Shown in pieces: positions 9,368 through 17,990 of a stretch of DNA of 64,000 nucleotides. Under the pieces are notes generated by a model that was not told the origin of the DNA, did no database searches, and worked only from the letters and a program-made list of their open reading frames with translations. The stretch covers positions 76,209-140,208 of the forward strand of contig JAZNNQ010000003.1 of NCBI GenBank assembly GCA_045580305.1, read 5' to 3'. Every line of letters begins with the position of its first letter. The stretch's first letter is position 1. Source of the DNA: RGIG7332 sp045580305 (GTDB taxonomy: Bacteria > Bacillota > Clostridia > Oscillospirales > JAAYXM01). The position numbers and the translations under genes are program-made.

Positions 9368-10585
9368 ATGAAGGGACATTATATCGGGCGAATTATATAC
9401 GCGCTATTTGCGGTTTTTGTCGTTGTATATATCATAGGTGCGGTGTGGAATGTGATTTACAATCCCGTCAAAACCGTAAGTGCATTACATATTGAGGCCG
9501 AGGACAGCATAGAGGTTGACGGCTTGGTTGTGCGCGAAGAGAGGGTCTTAGGCGCTATTGCCTCGGGTGTTGTCGAAATGCAGGTGGAAGAGGGAGAACG
9601 CGCGGCTAAAGGTGATGCGGTTGCCTATGTATATGCGGACCAAGCTGCGCTCGATAAGGTCCATCAGAAAAAGGATTTGAGTGAGCGAATAACAAGACTT
9701 GAAAACCTTATGAATCAAGGCAATGAGGTCGTAGATTTAAAAACCGTAGATACGGCCATAGTCAAAATGAGTGAGGAATTGTCCTCATATTACGAAACAA
9801 ATAATTTTTCCAAAATGCCTCAGGTCATTGACGACATTAAGAATAAAACCCTTGCCAGAGAATATGTCTACCGCGATAAGAGTGATCTCAAAGCGGTAAT
9901 AGACTCTCTTAAGTCAGAGCGCACGGCAATCGGAAATGTAACGGTCAGCAAAGCTATATACGCAACAACTCCGGGCTATTATTCGAATGATAGTGATGGA
10001 CTTGAGAGCGTTCTTGCCTGCTCAAAGGTTGAGGAACTTACCCCTTCCCGTTATAAAGAAATTGACGACGGAATAAGCGTCAATTCTCAAAACGACGGTA
10101 CTTTAGGCAAGATTATAACCGAGTTTTACTGGAATTATGCCACTATTGTAAGCATAGAAGAGGCAGAGCGAATCAATGTTGGCAAAAGCGCAAAACTAAG
10201 CTTTGAAAATCCCCTTTATCCGGATGTTACCGCTAAGGTGCAGTGGAAAAGTGAGGCGGAAAACGGCAAGGTTTGTGTTGTATTCCGAATTGATGAGCAT
10301 GTGGGTGATTTTACTCTTGCGCGAAAATTACGGGCGAACATCGTAATTCGCAGCTATGAAGGCCTTAAAGTCCCGCGTGAGGCACTTCGTATGAACGAAG
10401 AAGGTGTTCAGGGCGTGTATTGCCTTATCGACTCTCAGGTCAAATTCAAACCGGTAGAAACCATTTTTGAAAAAGAGAGCTACTACATTGTAAAATACGA
10501 CAGTACAAACACAAAAGGTCTTTTATTGTATGACGAGATCGTTGTATCCGCGAAGGAACTTGAGCACAGGAAAATGGTTAAATAA
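9368..10585 (+). CDS. HlyD-like single-span membrane protein of the division cluster
   Basis: The 405-residue protein has one N-terminal transmembrane segment (about residues 9-31), then a lipoyl/biotinyl-like half near residue 55-95 (VVREERVL through VEEGERAAKGDAV), a helical stretch around 100-180, and a beta-rich region to the end. This is the layout of HlyD/membrane-fusion proteins, but no ABC or RND transporter lies next to it. From memory, similar genes stand beside yggS and sepF in many Clostridia, so a wall or division role is possible; that is inference. The start ATG is preceded by TAAAGGA. The function is not known to me. Confidence 0.7.
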   Translation: MKGHYIGRIIYALFAVFVVVYIIGAVWNVIYNPVKTVSALHIEAEDSIEVDGLVVREERVLGAIASGVVEMQVEEGERAAKGDAVAYVYADQAALDKVHQKKDLSERITRLENLMNQGNEVVDLKTVDTAIVKMSEELSSYYETNNFSKMPQVIDDIKNKTLAREYVYRDKSDLKAVIDSLKSERTAIGNVTVSKAIYATTPGYYSNDSDGLESVLACSKVEELTPSRYKEIDDGISVNSQNDGTLGKIITEFYWNYATIVSIEEAERINVGKSAKLSFENPLYPDVTAKVQWKSEAENGKVCVVFRIDEHVGDFTLARKLRANIVIRSYEGLKVPREALRMNEEGVQGVYCLIDSQVKFKPVETIFEKESYYIVKYDSTNTKGLLLYDEIVVSAKELEHRKMVK

Positions 10586-10602
10586 CGGGGAAGTGATTTT
10601 TA

Positions 10603-11307
10603 ATGTCTGAAATTTTGGAAAATGTAAAAAAACTTCGTGCGCATATTGCAGAAGCGGCCGAAAAAAGCGGCAGAAAAGCAGAGGACATAGTTCTCGTGGC
10701 TGCTACAAAAATGAACGATGCAGATCGTGTTCGCACAGCCATTGACGCGGGCATTGATGTGGCAGGTGAAAACCGCGTTCAGGAATTGCTCGATAAATAC
10801 GAGAAAGGCGCATATGAAGGTGTGCCGCTCCATTTCATTGGAAACTTACAAACCAATAAGGTCAAATATCTCATCGGGAAGGTATCCCTTATCCAATCTG
10901 TTGATTCTATAAAACTTGCCCGCGAAATAGGCCGTCTCGCAACCAAAGCGGGAATAGTGCAGGATATTTTGATTGAGATAAACATCGGCGGGGAAGAGAG
11001 CAAAGGCGGTATTCCGCCGCAGGATCTGGATTCATTTATTGAAGAGGTTTCCCAGATTGAAGGAATTTTCGTCCGTGGGCTTATGACAATACCGCCGATT
11101 TTAGGTGCGAATAATAAAAATATTACATATTTTGAAAAAATGCATCAGCTTTTTATTGACATTGGAGCAAAAAAATACGATAATATTAGTATGGACTTTT
11201 TGTCCATGGGTATGAGCGACGATTACTATGATGCTATTCTTTGCGGCGCTAATATGGTGCGTGTGGGAACCGGTATCTTCGGGCGTCGCAACTATGCACA
11301 AAATTAA
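10603..11307 (+). CDS. YggS-family pyridoxal phosphate homeostasis protein (PLPBP)
   Basis: This is the alanine-racemase-like TIM-barrel protein that binds pyridoxal 5'-phosphate and buffers its free level; no catalytic reaction is established for the family. The 234 residues match the usual length. The PLP-binding lysine is in LVAATK at residue 36, followed by GENRVQE near 57 and HFIGNLQTNK near 79. The C-terminal SMGMSDDYYDA and VRVGTGIFGRR motifs form the phosphate-binding end. It is followed 15 nt later by sepF, an arrangement shared by Firmicutes and cyanobacteria. Confidence 0.93.
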   Translation: MSEILENVKKLRAHIAEAAEKSGRKAEDIVLVAATKMNDADRVRTAIDAGIDVAGENRVQELLDKYEKGAYEGVPLHFIGNLQTNKVKYLIGKVSLIQSVDSIKLAREIGRLATKAGIVQDILIEINIGGEESKGGIPPQDLDSFIEEVSQIEGIFVRGLMTIPPILGANNKNITYFEKMHQLFIDIGAKKYDNISMDFLSMGMSDDYYDAILCGANMVRVGTGIFGRRNYAQN

Positions 11308-11322
11308 CGGAGGTATAAAATA

Positions 11323-11757
11323 ATGTGGTTTGTCGATGAATTTAAAAAGTGGGCACGCTTAGATGTAGACGACGAAGAGGATGATTTTGACGAGATTGAG
11401 GATTTTGTTCCCGCTAAACGCGAAGAGCCGGAAGTAAAACCTGAAAAGAAAAATAATAAGGTTCTCAATATTCACACTACCACTCAACTCCAGGTTGTTC
11501 TGGTCAAGCCTGAGAGATTTGAGGCATCTCAGGAAATTGCTGATCATCTAAAAGAGCGTAGAACAGTCGTGTTAAATCTTGAGTCCACCAATAAAGAAAC
11601 CGCGCGCCGTATACTTGACTTCCTTTCCGGCGTTGCATATGCGCAGGAGGGCAATTTGAAGCGCGTTGCCACCGGCACATACATTGTCACCCCGTATAAT
11701 GTCAATATTCAGGGCGACTTACTTAATGAACTTGAAAACAGCGGTCTCTATTTTTAG
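11323..11757 (+). CDS. sepF: Cell division protein SepF
   Basis: SepF binds FtsZ and the membrane and helps assemble the division ring in Gram-positive bacteria. The 144-residue protein starts with an amphipathic N-terminal helix (MWFVDEFKKWARL), then an acidic, disordered linker to about residue 50, then the compact SepF domain with VVLNLES near 83 and a conserved DFLSGVAYA near 98 that forms the dimer and FtsZ-binding surface. AACGGAGGT upstream is a strong ribosome-binding site. Its neighbours yggT and divIVA repeat the ylm-type order of Bacillus. Confidence 0.94.
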   Translation: MWFVDEFKKWARLDVDDEEDDFDEIEDFVPAKREEPEVKPEKKNNKVLNIHTTTQLQVVLVKPERFEASQEIADHLKERRTVVLNLESTNKETARRILDFLSGVAYAQEGNLKRVATGTYIVTPYNVNIQGDLLNELENSGLYF

Positions 11758-11779
11758 TTGATGAAAGGATCTTGTTAAC

Positions 11780-12040
11780 TTGCTTCCAACCATTATTTAC
11801 CGAATACTGCACACGCTGATTGATGTGTACGAGTTTATATTGCTCGCTCGTGCGGTCGTTTCGTGGTTGCCCGTTGATATGGGTAATCCTATCGTTTCAT
11901 TTTTATATGCCGTGACCGAGCCTGTACTTGCTCCGGTTCGTAAACTTTTGTTTAAAATTCCGGCACTGCAAAGCATACCGATAGATTTTTCAATAATTGT
12001 GGTATTTTTATTGCTGAGCGTGCTCAGGAGCTTTATTTAA
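11780..12040 (+). CDS. YggT-family integral membrane protein
   Basis: The 86-residue protein has two hydrophobic helices (about residues 10-32 and 62-84) around the conserved YggT motif VVSWLP and the segment ending EPVLAPVRK. YggT proteins (YlmG in Bacillus) are membrane proteins of the division gene cluster; the precise activity is unknown, with links to nucleoid or FtsZ positioning in some organisms. It starts at TTG, because GAAAGGA at 11763-11769 is 10 nt upstream and no ATG fits. It sits between sepF and divIVA. Confidence 0.88.
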   Translation: MLPTIIYRILHTLIDVYEFILLARAVVSWLPVDMGNPIVSFLYAVTEPVLAPVRKLLFKIPALQSIPIDFSIIVVFLLLSVLRSFI

Positions 12041-12067
12041 AAATATTATTTAAGGGATGTGGAAACT

Positions 12068-12895
12068 ATGCTCTCACCGCAGGAAATTAAGAGTATCCAG
12101 TTTAGTAAGGTTATGTTTGGCGGCTACGATATGGTAGCTGTTGATGAAACAATGGCAGAAATTGCAGATGACTTTAACACCGTAGTTAAGGAAAATGCTA
12201 ATTTAAAGAACAAGCTCAAAGTTCTTACCAGCACGATTGACGAGTATCGCAGTGTTGACGAGGCTATGCGTAAGGCTTTAATCACCGCGCAAAATATGGC
12301 GCAGGAGATGGTTAAAGAAGCCCACGAAAAAGCAGATGAGCTTATTAAAAACGCAAGCGCGGTTGCAAGCGCTAAGGTTGCAGACCTTGCTGCTCAGATA
12401 AGCGCTGAGGAAAAACGCCTTGCTGAAATAAAGGCAGAAAGCGCTATGTTTATTGACGCTATGGGTAAGGCATATAAGCTTCAGTCCGAAAAGCTTGAGC
12501 AGCTTCGCCCGGATGTTGCGGTATCTGAAAATGCAACAGCACTCGAGGACACACTTTCACTTGCAGCAAATGAGATCAGCAAATGTGTTGAAAGCGCAAT
12601 CGAGAATATGAAGACACTTGAGCAGCGTGCAAAAATTGAAGATATTCCCGAAATTGCACCTGAGGTTGATGCTGCCGTTACAGAGGCAACAAAGGTCATT
12701 AAAGAAGAGCCTAAGAAAGAAAAGTACGATTTATCTGCTTTTGATACACGAACCGATGAGTTTGAAGATACTATGGATTTCGACCAGGTATCTATTGACT
12801 TGGACGGCAATACAAGCAAAAAAGCAGCAGATGATGACGATGATTTCGGCAACTTAAAGTTCGGTAACAATTACGATTTCGACGACGAAGAATAA
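12068..12895 (+). CDS. DivIVA-domain protein
   Basis: DivIVA proteins bind curved membrane at poles and septa and recruit other factors. Residues 1-35 (LSPQEIKSIQF, MFGGYDMVAVD) match the N-terminal lipid-binding DivIVA motif with its conserved GGYD-type turn. Residues about 35-165 are heptad-rich coiled coil. The last 80 residues are acidic and low in complexity, ending FDDEE. The ATG at 12068 follows AAGGGATG with usual spacing; a GTG at 12059 sits too close to that site. It is the last small division gene before ileS. Confidence 0.88.
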   Translation: MLSPQEIKSIQFSKVMFGGYDMVAVDETMAEIADDFNTVVKENANLKNKLKVLTSTIDEYRSVDEAMRKALITAQNMAQEMVKEAHEKADELIKNASAVASAKVADLAAQISAEEKRLAEIKAESAMFIDAMGKAYKLQSEKLEQLRPDVAVSENATALEDTLSLAANEISKCVESAIENMKTLEQRAKIEDIPEIAPEVDAAVTEATKVIKEEPKKEKYDLSAFDTRTDEFEDTMDFDQVSIDLDGNTSKKAADDDDDFGNLKFGNNYDFDDEE

Positions 12896-12927
12896 GATAT
12901 AAAATCAAACAAGGAGTTTTTCATATT

Positions 12928-15714
12928 ATGTCTCAGGATTATAACTCAACAATCAATCTACCAAAAACAGAATTTCCCATGCGTGCAGGACTTCCCAAGC
13001 GTGAGCCGGATATGCTTGCAGAGTGGGAAAACCAGGGTTTGTACGACCTTTTGATGGAGAAGAATGCAGATCTTCCGCTTTTTGTATTCCACGATGGACC
13101 TCCCTATGCTAACGGCGATATCCATTTAGGTCATGCACTCAATAAGATCTTAAAGGATTTTATTATCCGTTATAAGAATATGTCCGGCTTCCGTTGCCCG
13201 TATATTCCAGGTTGGGATACCCACGGTCTTCCTATCGAGAGCCAGGTAATTAAGAAATTTGGTCTTTCCCGCGCTGAGTTCGGCACCGTTGAATTCCGCG
13301 AAAAGTGCCGTGAATTTGCGCTTTCCTATGTAAATAATCAGAAGGAGCAGTTTAAGCGTTTAGGCAATTTGGCGGAGTGGGATAATCCCTACTTGACTCT
13401 CCATTATGAATTTGAAGCTAAGCAGATCGAACTGTTTGGCGAAATGGCTGAAAAGGGCCTTATTTATAAGGGACTAAAGCCGGTTTATTGGTGTCCTCAC
13501 GATGAGACCGCACTTGCTGAGGCTGAAATCGAGTATGCTGACGATAAGTGTGAATCCATCTATGTTAAGTTCAAGGTTACCGAGGATTTCGGTAAGCTTT
13601 CCGGTATTGCTCCGCTTGACAACACCTACTTTGTAATCTGGACCACCACTACCTGGACACTCCCCGGTAATGTTGCGATTGCACTTAATGGCGAGTTTGA
13701 GTATGTGGTTGTTTCCGCAAACGGCGAGAATTATATTTTAGCTGAGGAGCTTGTTTCAAGCGTTATGGCGGCTGCAGGTATTGAAAATTACGAAATTCTT
13801 GCAAAGCTTCCGGGTACTGACTTTGAAAATATGAAGACTCAGCACCCCTTCCTTGACCGCCAGTCCCTCATTATTCTCGGTGACCATGTAACACTCGATG
13901 CCGGTACCGGTTGTGTACATACTGCTCCCGGTCACGGTGCAGAGGACTATGTTGCTTGTCGCGGTTATGATTTACCCATTGTTGTCCCGGTTGACAGCAA
14001 GGGCTACTTAAATGAGGAAGCAGGTCCGTTTGCCGGCCTTTATTACGACAAGGCAAATGAGGGTATTTTAGAAAATCTCAAGGCGAGCGGCGCGCTCTTA
14101 ACATCCCAGACCATCATCCATCCGTATCCCCATTGCTGGCGTTGTAAGCACCCGATTATTTATCGTGCTACCGAGCAGTGGTTTGCGTCTGTTGATGCAA
14201 TCAAGGATGCCGCTGTTGAGGCTTGCCACGGCGTAACCTGGCTTCCCAACTGGGGCGAGGACAGAATTATCAGTATGGTACGCGAGCGTTCCGACTGGTG
14301 TATTTCTCGTCAGCGCATCTGGGGTGTGCCGATTCCGATTTTCTACTGCGAAGCTTGTAACGAGCCGATTATCAATCCTGAGACAATCAAGAAGGTAAGC
14401 GCTATCTTCAGAGAAGAAGGCTCTTCTGCTTGGTATGCAAAGGATGCAAGTGAGCTTTTACCCGAGGGCTTTGTATGTCCCAAGTGCGGTAAGACTCACT
14501 TCACCAAGGAAACCGACATTATGGATGTTTGGTTTGACAGTGGTTCATCACATGCAGCTGTTCTTGAGACCAGAGATAATATGACCTGGCCTGCAGACCT
14601 TTATCTCGAAGGTGCTGACCAGTACCGCGGTTGGTTCCAGTCATCACTTCTTACATCTATTGCAACGCGCAATGCCGCACCTTACAAGACCGTTATCACC
14701 CACGGTATGGTTGTTGACGGAGAGGGTAAGAAGATGTCGAAGTCTATGGGTAATGTAAGCTCACCGCTTGATATTATCAAGACCTATGGCGCTGATATTT
14801 TAAGACTTTGGGTATCATCTGCTGACTATCGTGTTGATGTTCGTATCTCTGAGGATATTTTCAAGCAGTTGTCTGAAATTTACCTCAAGATCCGTAACAC
14901 CGCGCGCTTTATGCTCGGTAACTTAAACGGCTTTGATCCGGATAATGCTCTTCCTTATGATCAGATGGAAGAGATGGATAAGTGGGCACTTATGCGACTC
15001 AACCAGCTCATCGAAAAGGTGCAGGATGCATATGAGAACTACGAGTTCCACATTATCTATCATGCTATCCACAACTTCTGTGTTGTTGATATGTCAAACT
15101 TCTACCTTGATGTGGCTAAGGACAGACTTTACTGTGACGAGACAAACGGTAATTCCCGCCGTGGCGCACAAACCGTTATGTACAAGATATTAGATGCAAT
15201 GGTTCGTATGCTTGCTCCTATCCTTGCATTTACTTCAAACGAAATCTGGCTCGCAATGCCTCATGGCAAGGATGCTGATGTCCGCAATGTTGTGCTTAAC
15301 CAGATGCCGAAGGTTGAGGCTGCATATAATGACGATGCGCTTATGGCTAAGTGGGAGAAGATTCACGATCTTCGCGATGATGTGAACCGCGCTCTTGAGG
15401 CCGCTCGTGCAGCACGCGAAATCGGTAAATCTCTCGAGGCAAGTGTTAAGATCTACGCCGAGGGTGACGATCTTGCACTTCTCCGTGAAATTGAGGGCAA
15501 GCTTGCAAGTCTCTTTATCGTATCTAAGGTAGAGCTTAACGAGGGCAAGGGTGACGGTATGCAGGGCGAAAATTTTGCAAATATCACTATTGCCATCTCC
15601 AAGGCTGAGGGTACCAAGTGTCCTCGCTGCTGGGCATTCTTTACCGAGGGTAGCACAAATGCTGACCATCCTGAACTTTGCCCCCGTTGTGCAGAAGTCG
15701 TATCCAAATTATAA
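12928..15714 (+). CDS. ileS: Isoleucyl-tRNA synthetase
   Basis: IleRS charges tRNA-Ile and edits misactivated valine. The 928-residue protein has the class I motif HLGH at residues 66-69 within PPYANGDIHLGH, the CP1 editing domain (WTTTTWTLPGN near 234, GTGCVHTAPGHG near 328), and KMSKS at about 602-606. A C-terminal zinc finger is formed by CPRCW and CPRCAE. Codons shift to the GTT/GCT/CTT-rich set seen in rpsB, tsf and fba, suggesting high expression. Only 32 nt separate it from divIVA, so no T-box precedes it, unlike many Firmicute ileS genes. Confidence 0.97.
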   Translation: MSQDYNSTINLPKTEFPMRAGLPKREPDMLAEWENQGLYDLLMEKNADLPLFVFHDGPPYANGDIHLGHALNKILKDFIIRYKNMSGFRCPYIPGWDTHGLPIESQVIKKFGLSRAEFGTVEFREKCREFALSYVNNQKEQFKRLGNLAEWDNPYLTLHYEFEAKQIELFGEMAEKGLIYKGLKPVYWCPHDETALAEAEIEYADDKCESIYVKFKVTEDFGKLSGIAPLDNTYFVIWTTTTWTLPGNVAIALNGEFEYVVVSANGENYILAEELVSSVMAAAGIENYEILAKLPGTDFENMKTQHPFLDRQSLIILGDHVTLDAGTGCVHTAPGHGAEDYVACRGYDLPIVVPVDSKGYLNEEAGPFAGLYYDKANEGILENLKASGALLTSQTIIHPYPHCWRCKHPIIYRATEQWFASVDAIKDAAVEACHGVTWLPNWGEDRIISMVRERSDWCISRQRIWGVPIPIFYCEACNEPIINPETIKKVSAIFREEGSSAWYAKDASELLPEGFVCPKCGKTHFTKETDIMDVWFDSGSSHAAVLETRDNMTWPADLYLEGADQYRGWFQSSLLTSIATRNAAPYKTVITHGMVVDGEGKKMSKSMGNVSSPLDIIKTYGADILRLWVSSADYRVDVRISEDIFKQLSEIYLKIRNTARFMLGNLNGFDPDNALPYDQMEEMDKWALMRLNQLIEKVQDAYENYEFHIIYHAIHNFCVVDMSNFYLDVAKDRLYCDETNGNSRRGAQTVMYKILDAMVRMLAPILAFTSNEIWLAMPHGKDADVRNVVLNQMPKVEAAYNDDALMAKWEKIHDLRDDVNRALEAARAAREIGKSLEASVKIYAEGDDLALLREIEGKLASLFIVSKVELNEGKGDGMQGENFANITIAISKAEGTKCPRCWAFFTEGSTNADHPELCPRCAEVVSKL

Positions 15715-15721
15715 AATATTT

Positions 15722-15750
15722 AAGGGCAGGCAAATTTGCCTGCCCTTTAT
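15722..15750 (+). terminator. Terminator hairpin after ileS
   Basis: A 10-bp GC-rich stem (AAGGGCAGGC at 15722-15731, complement at 15738-15747) with loop AAATTT, then a short, interrupted T run. It may terminate only partly, since lspA begins 20 nt later with no separate promoter visible. Confidence 0.7.
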
Positions 15751-15769
15751 TTAAAAAGGAGAGTGTTTC

Positions 15770-16246
15770 ATGCTCGCCATAATTGCACTTATTGTAATGG
15801 TTGTGCTGGACCAAGCGGTTAAGTATCTGACCGTTCAGAATATAGGTTTTCATGAGTCTGGCGGCACCATTATTCCCAATATATTAGGCCTTTTTCACGA
15901 GACAAATACCGGCGGAGCTTGGTCTATGCTTGAGGGTAATGTTGTGTTTCTGATCGTTATACCCCTTATTGTTTGCGGTTTTATATTATATCTATTGATT
16001 TCAAAAAAAGCAGAGCACCCGCTTTTTAAGTGGAGTTTGGTCTTGGTTTTAGCCGGTGCTGTGGGTAATTTAATTGACAGAATAACAAATGAAATGCAAG
16101 TGGTTGATATGTTCAAATTCCTTTTTATGGACTTTCCCATATTTAATGTCGCTGATATATTTATAACCATCGGTGCCATTTTACTTTTTGTCTATTTCCT
16201 TTTCATTTATAAGGAAAAAGAGGGTGACTCTGATGGAAAGTCGTGA
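15770..16246 (+). CDS. lspA: Lipoprotein signal peptidase LspA
   Basis: LspA is the membrane aspartyl protease (signal peptidase II) that cleaves prolipoproteins after lipid attachment. The 158 residues form four transmembrane helices. The two catalytic aspartates are in GNLIDRI near residue 104 and FNVADIFI near 126, and an N-terminal LDQAVKYL motif is present. ATG follows AAAAGGAGAG. It overlaps the next gene by 14 nt, and lspA followed by an RluD-type gene is a very common Firmicute pair. Confidence 0.95.
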   Translation: MLAIIALIVMVVLDQAVKYLTVQNIGFHESGGTIIPNILGLFHETNTGGAWSMLEGNVVFLIVIPLIVCGFILYLLISKKAEHPLFKWSLVLVLAGAVGNLIDRITNEMQVVDMFKFLFMDFPIFNVADIFITIGAILLFVYFLFIYKEKEGDSDGKS

Positions 16247-17147
16247 AATAAGAATAGGGGAAGAGACGGTTGGCGAAAGAATTGATGTATACCTTGCAAA
16301 TATTCTTCAAATGTCACGCTCGAGCATCGTTGCAATGCTTGAAAACGGTGAAATACTTGTAAATAACAAGATTATCAAGAAAAACTACAAGACCGTAGGA
16401 AATGAGCTTGTAACCGTTTATGAGCGTGAGATAATACCTCTTGATGCACAGCCGGAGGATATCCCTCTTAATATTGTGTATGAAGACGAAGATCTGCTTG
16501 TCATAAATAAAGCGGTGGGTATGGTAGTGCATCCTGCGGCAGGAAATGAAAGTGGAACACTTGTAAACGCGCTTCTTTTCTATTGCGGAGAGTCTCTTTC
16601 CGGTATCAATGGCGTGCAGCGCCCGGGAATAGTACATCGCTTGGACAAGGATACAAGCGGCCTTATGCTGGTTGCGAAAAACGATATGGCGCATACATCT
16701 CTTGCGGGACAGATCAAAGAACACAGCGCCTTCCGCACATATCACGCGGTTATTTACGGACATCTTAAGGAAAATGAAGGTACGATAAATGCGCCAATTG
16801 GTCGCCATAAGACTGACCGCAAAAAAATGGCGGTGACAAGCGAACATTCACGAGAAGCAATAACCCATTATAAGGTTATCTGCGAATATCCCGGTTATTC
16901 ACATATCGAATGTAGGCTTGAAACCGGTAGAACGCACCAGATAAGGGTGCATATGTCGCATATCGGCCACCCTGTAGTGGGCGATCCGGTATACGGTAAG
17001 GGTAGGGAGAATTTGAACCTGAAAGGTCAGTGCTTGCATTCCAAAATCATTGAGTTTACCCATCCCAGAACGGGTGAGAGGCTAAAATTTGAAAGCGACC
17101 TTCCGGATTATTTTAAAGAAACAATAGAAAAAATAAAAAAGCTATAA
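16233..17147 (+). CDS. RluD-family 23S rRNA/tRNA pseudouridine synthase
   Basis: The 304-residue protein converts uridines to pseudouridine in RNA, most likely in large-subunit rRNA. It has an N-terminal S4 RNA-binding domain (residues about 9-75) and a catalytic domain with the hallmark HRLDKDTSG near residue 135, holding the catalytic aspartate, and RTHQIRVHM near 233. ATG 16233 is chosen over an upstream in-frame codon at 16173 that lies deep in lspA. The site specificity (RluD, RluC or YlyB-like) cannot be read from the sequence, so no symbol is given. Confidence 0.92.
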   Translation: MESREIRIGEETVGERIDVYLANILQMSRSSIVAMLENGEILVNNKIIKKNYKTVGNELVTVYEREIIPLDAQPEDIPLNIVYEDEDLLVINKAVGMVVHPAAGNESGTLVNALLFYCGESLSGINGVQRPGIVHRLDKDTSGLMLVAKNDMAHTSLAGQIKEHSAFRTYHAVIYGHLKENEGTINAPIGRHKTDRKKMAVTSEHSREAITHYKVICEYPGYSHIECRLETGRTHQIRVHMSHIGHPVVGDPVYGKGRENLNLKGQCLHSKIIEFTHPRTGERLKFESDLPDYFKETIEKIKKL

Positions 17148-17174
17148 TTGATATTTTATCAATTATAGCTTTTT
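17136..17174. terminator. Bidirectional terminator between convergent genes
   Basis: An 18-bp perfect inverted repeat (arms 17136-17153 and 17157-17174, 3-nt loop) has T runs on both strands. It contains the stop codon of the RluD-type gene and serves the convergent PP2C gene on the other strand. Confidence 0.9.
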
Positions 17175-17175
17175 A

Positions 17176-17916
17176 TTATATTTTAATTTTAATTAGCGTT
17201 CTATCATCTTGGTTCACGCCGGTACAGTATTTCTTTATCAAATCTTCGGCAGATAGATTTACCAGATCGTCAATAGTAGCGCTGTCTAACACATTTTCAC
17301 ACCCATCGGAAGACAGAAAAATAATATCATTTGACTTTAATTCAAGACTACCGCTTATAATGAAATCTTCAGCCGAGATGCTTCCGTTAATTACGCCGTA
17401 GCCGTAGGGGTGCTTTGGGTTATTGCAAATATTGGTTCTAATAAAATCAAGAGAAAACTTATCGTAATTTTCGATTACATCGGAGGTCTGTTTGTGGGTA
17501 AAAGGGATCGCTAAATTGTTACGAACGATAAAGCCAAAACAATCGCCAATGTATGAATAGTGCATCGTATGATCCTTTATCATACAAAAAACGCCAACTG
17601 CACCGGCAGGAAAAGCTATTAACTCATTCCTTGTATTGTATTGTAATACTGTATCATTTGCCTTTAAAATGGCTTTTTCAATATGGATTTTGTCAATTTT
17701 TGATTGTGATATGAGTTCATTTGAAATCACATCACATATCAGGTGTGCAACATCATAAGATGGACTGTGCTCGGGATATGCACCATTCACAGCGTCTCGC
17801 GAAACACCGTCCAAAACACCAAAAGCAGAAATGTCCTCGATAATAAATAAATTATCCTCATTGGGTTTTGTGGTATAGATATTATTTTTTAATGAGAAAG
17901 ATGAAATTAAAAACAA
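17176..17916 (-). CDS. PP2C-type serine/threonine phosphatase
   Basis: This 246-residue cytoplasmic protein has the metal-dependent PP2C fold. Visible motifs in order are NEDNLF, LDGVS, IGDCFG, SSDG and QDDRTLI, which supply the acidic residues that bind the two metals. There is no transmembrane part, receiver or sensor domain, and no Ser/Thr kinase lies beside it, so its substrate is unknown. AGAAGG at 17925-17930 overlaps a GTG at 17923-17925, so the TTG at 17914-17916, 6 nt beyond the AGAAGGTG box, is the more likely start. Its codon use is more AT-rich than its neighbours. It lies downstream of the ROK gene, with a hairpin between them. Confidence 0.8.
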   Translation of the reverse strand: MFLISSFSLKNNIYTTKPNEDNLFIIEDISAFGVLDGVSRDAVNGAYPEHSPSYDVAHLICDVISNELISQSKIDKIHIEKAILKANDTVLQYNTRNELIAFPAGAVGVFCMIKDHTMHYSYIGDCFGFIVRNNLAIPFTHKQTSDVIENYDKFSLDFIRTNICNNPKHPYGYGVINGSISAEDFIISGSLELKSNDIIFLSSDGCENVLDSATIDDLVNLSAEDLIKKYCTGVNQDDRTLIKIKI

Positions 17917-17940
17917 AAAATACACCTTCTAAAATAAGAC

Positions 17941-17976
17941 ATATAGCGCAAAACTTCTATAAGTTCTGCGCTATAT
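17941..17976 (-). terminator. Hairpin terminator after the ROK-family gene
   Basis: ATATAGCGCA at 17941-17950 pairs with 17967-17976, and an inner AACTT/AAGTT stem extends it. On the minus strand it is followed by GTCTTATTTT, a modest T run. It would end or reduce transcription between the ROK and PP2C genes. Confidence 0.65.
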
Positions 17977-17990
17977 TTATTGAAAATAGA

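Noticed and set aside
12896..12927. An isoleucine T-box before ileS
   Set aside because: The gap to divIVA is only 32 nt, and no T-box core is seen there.
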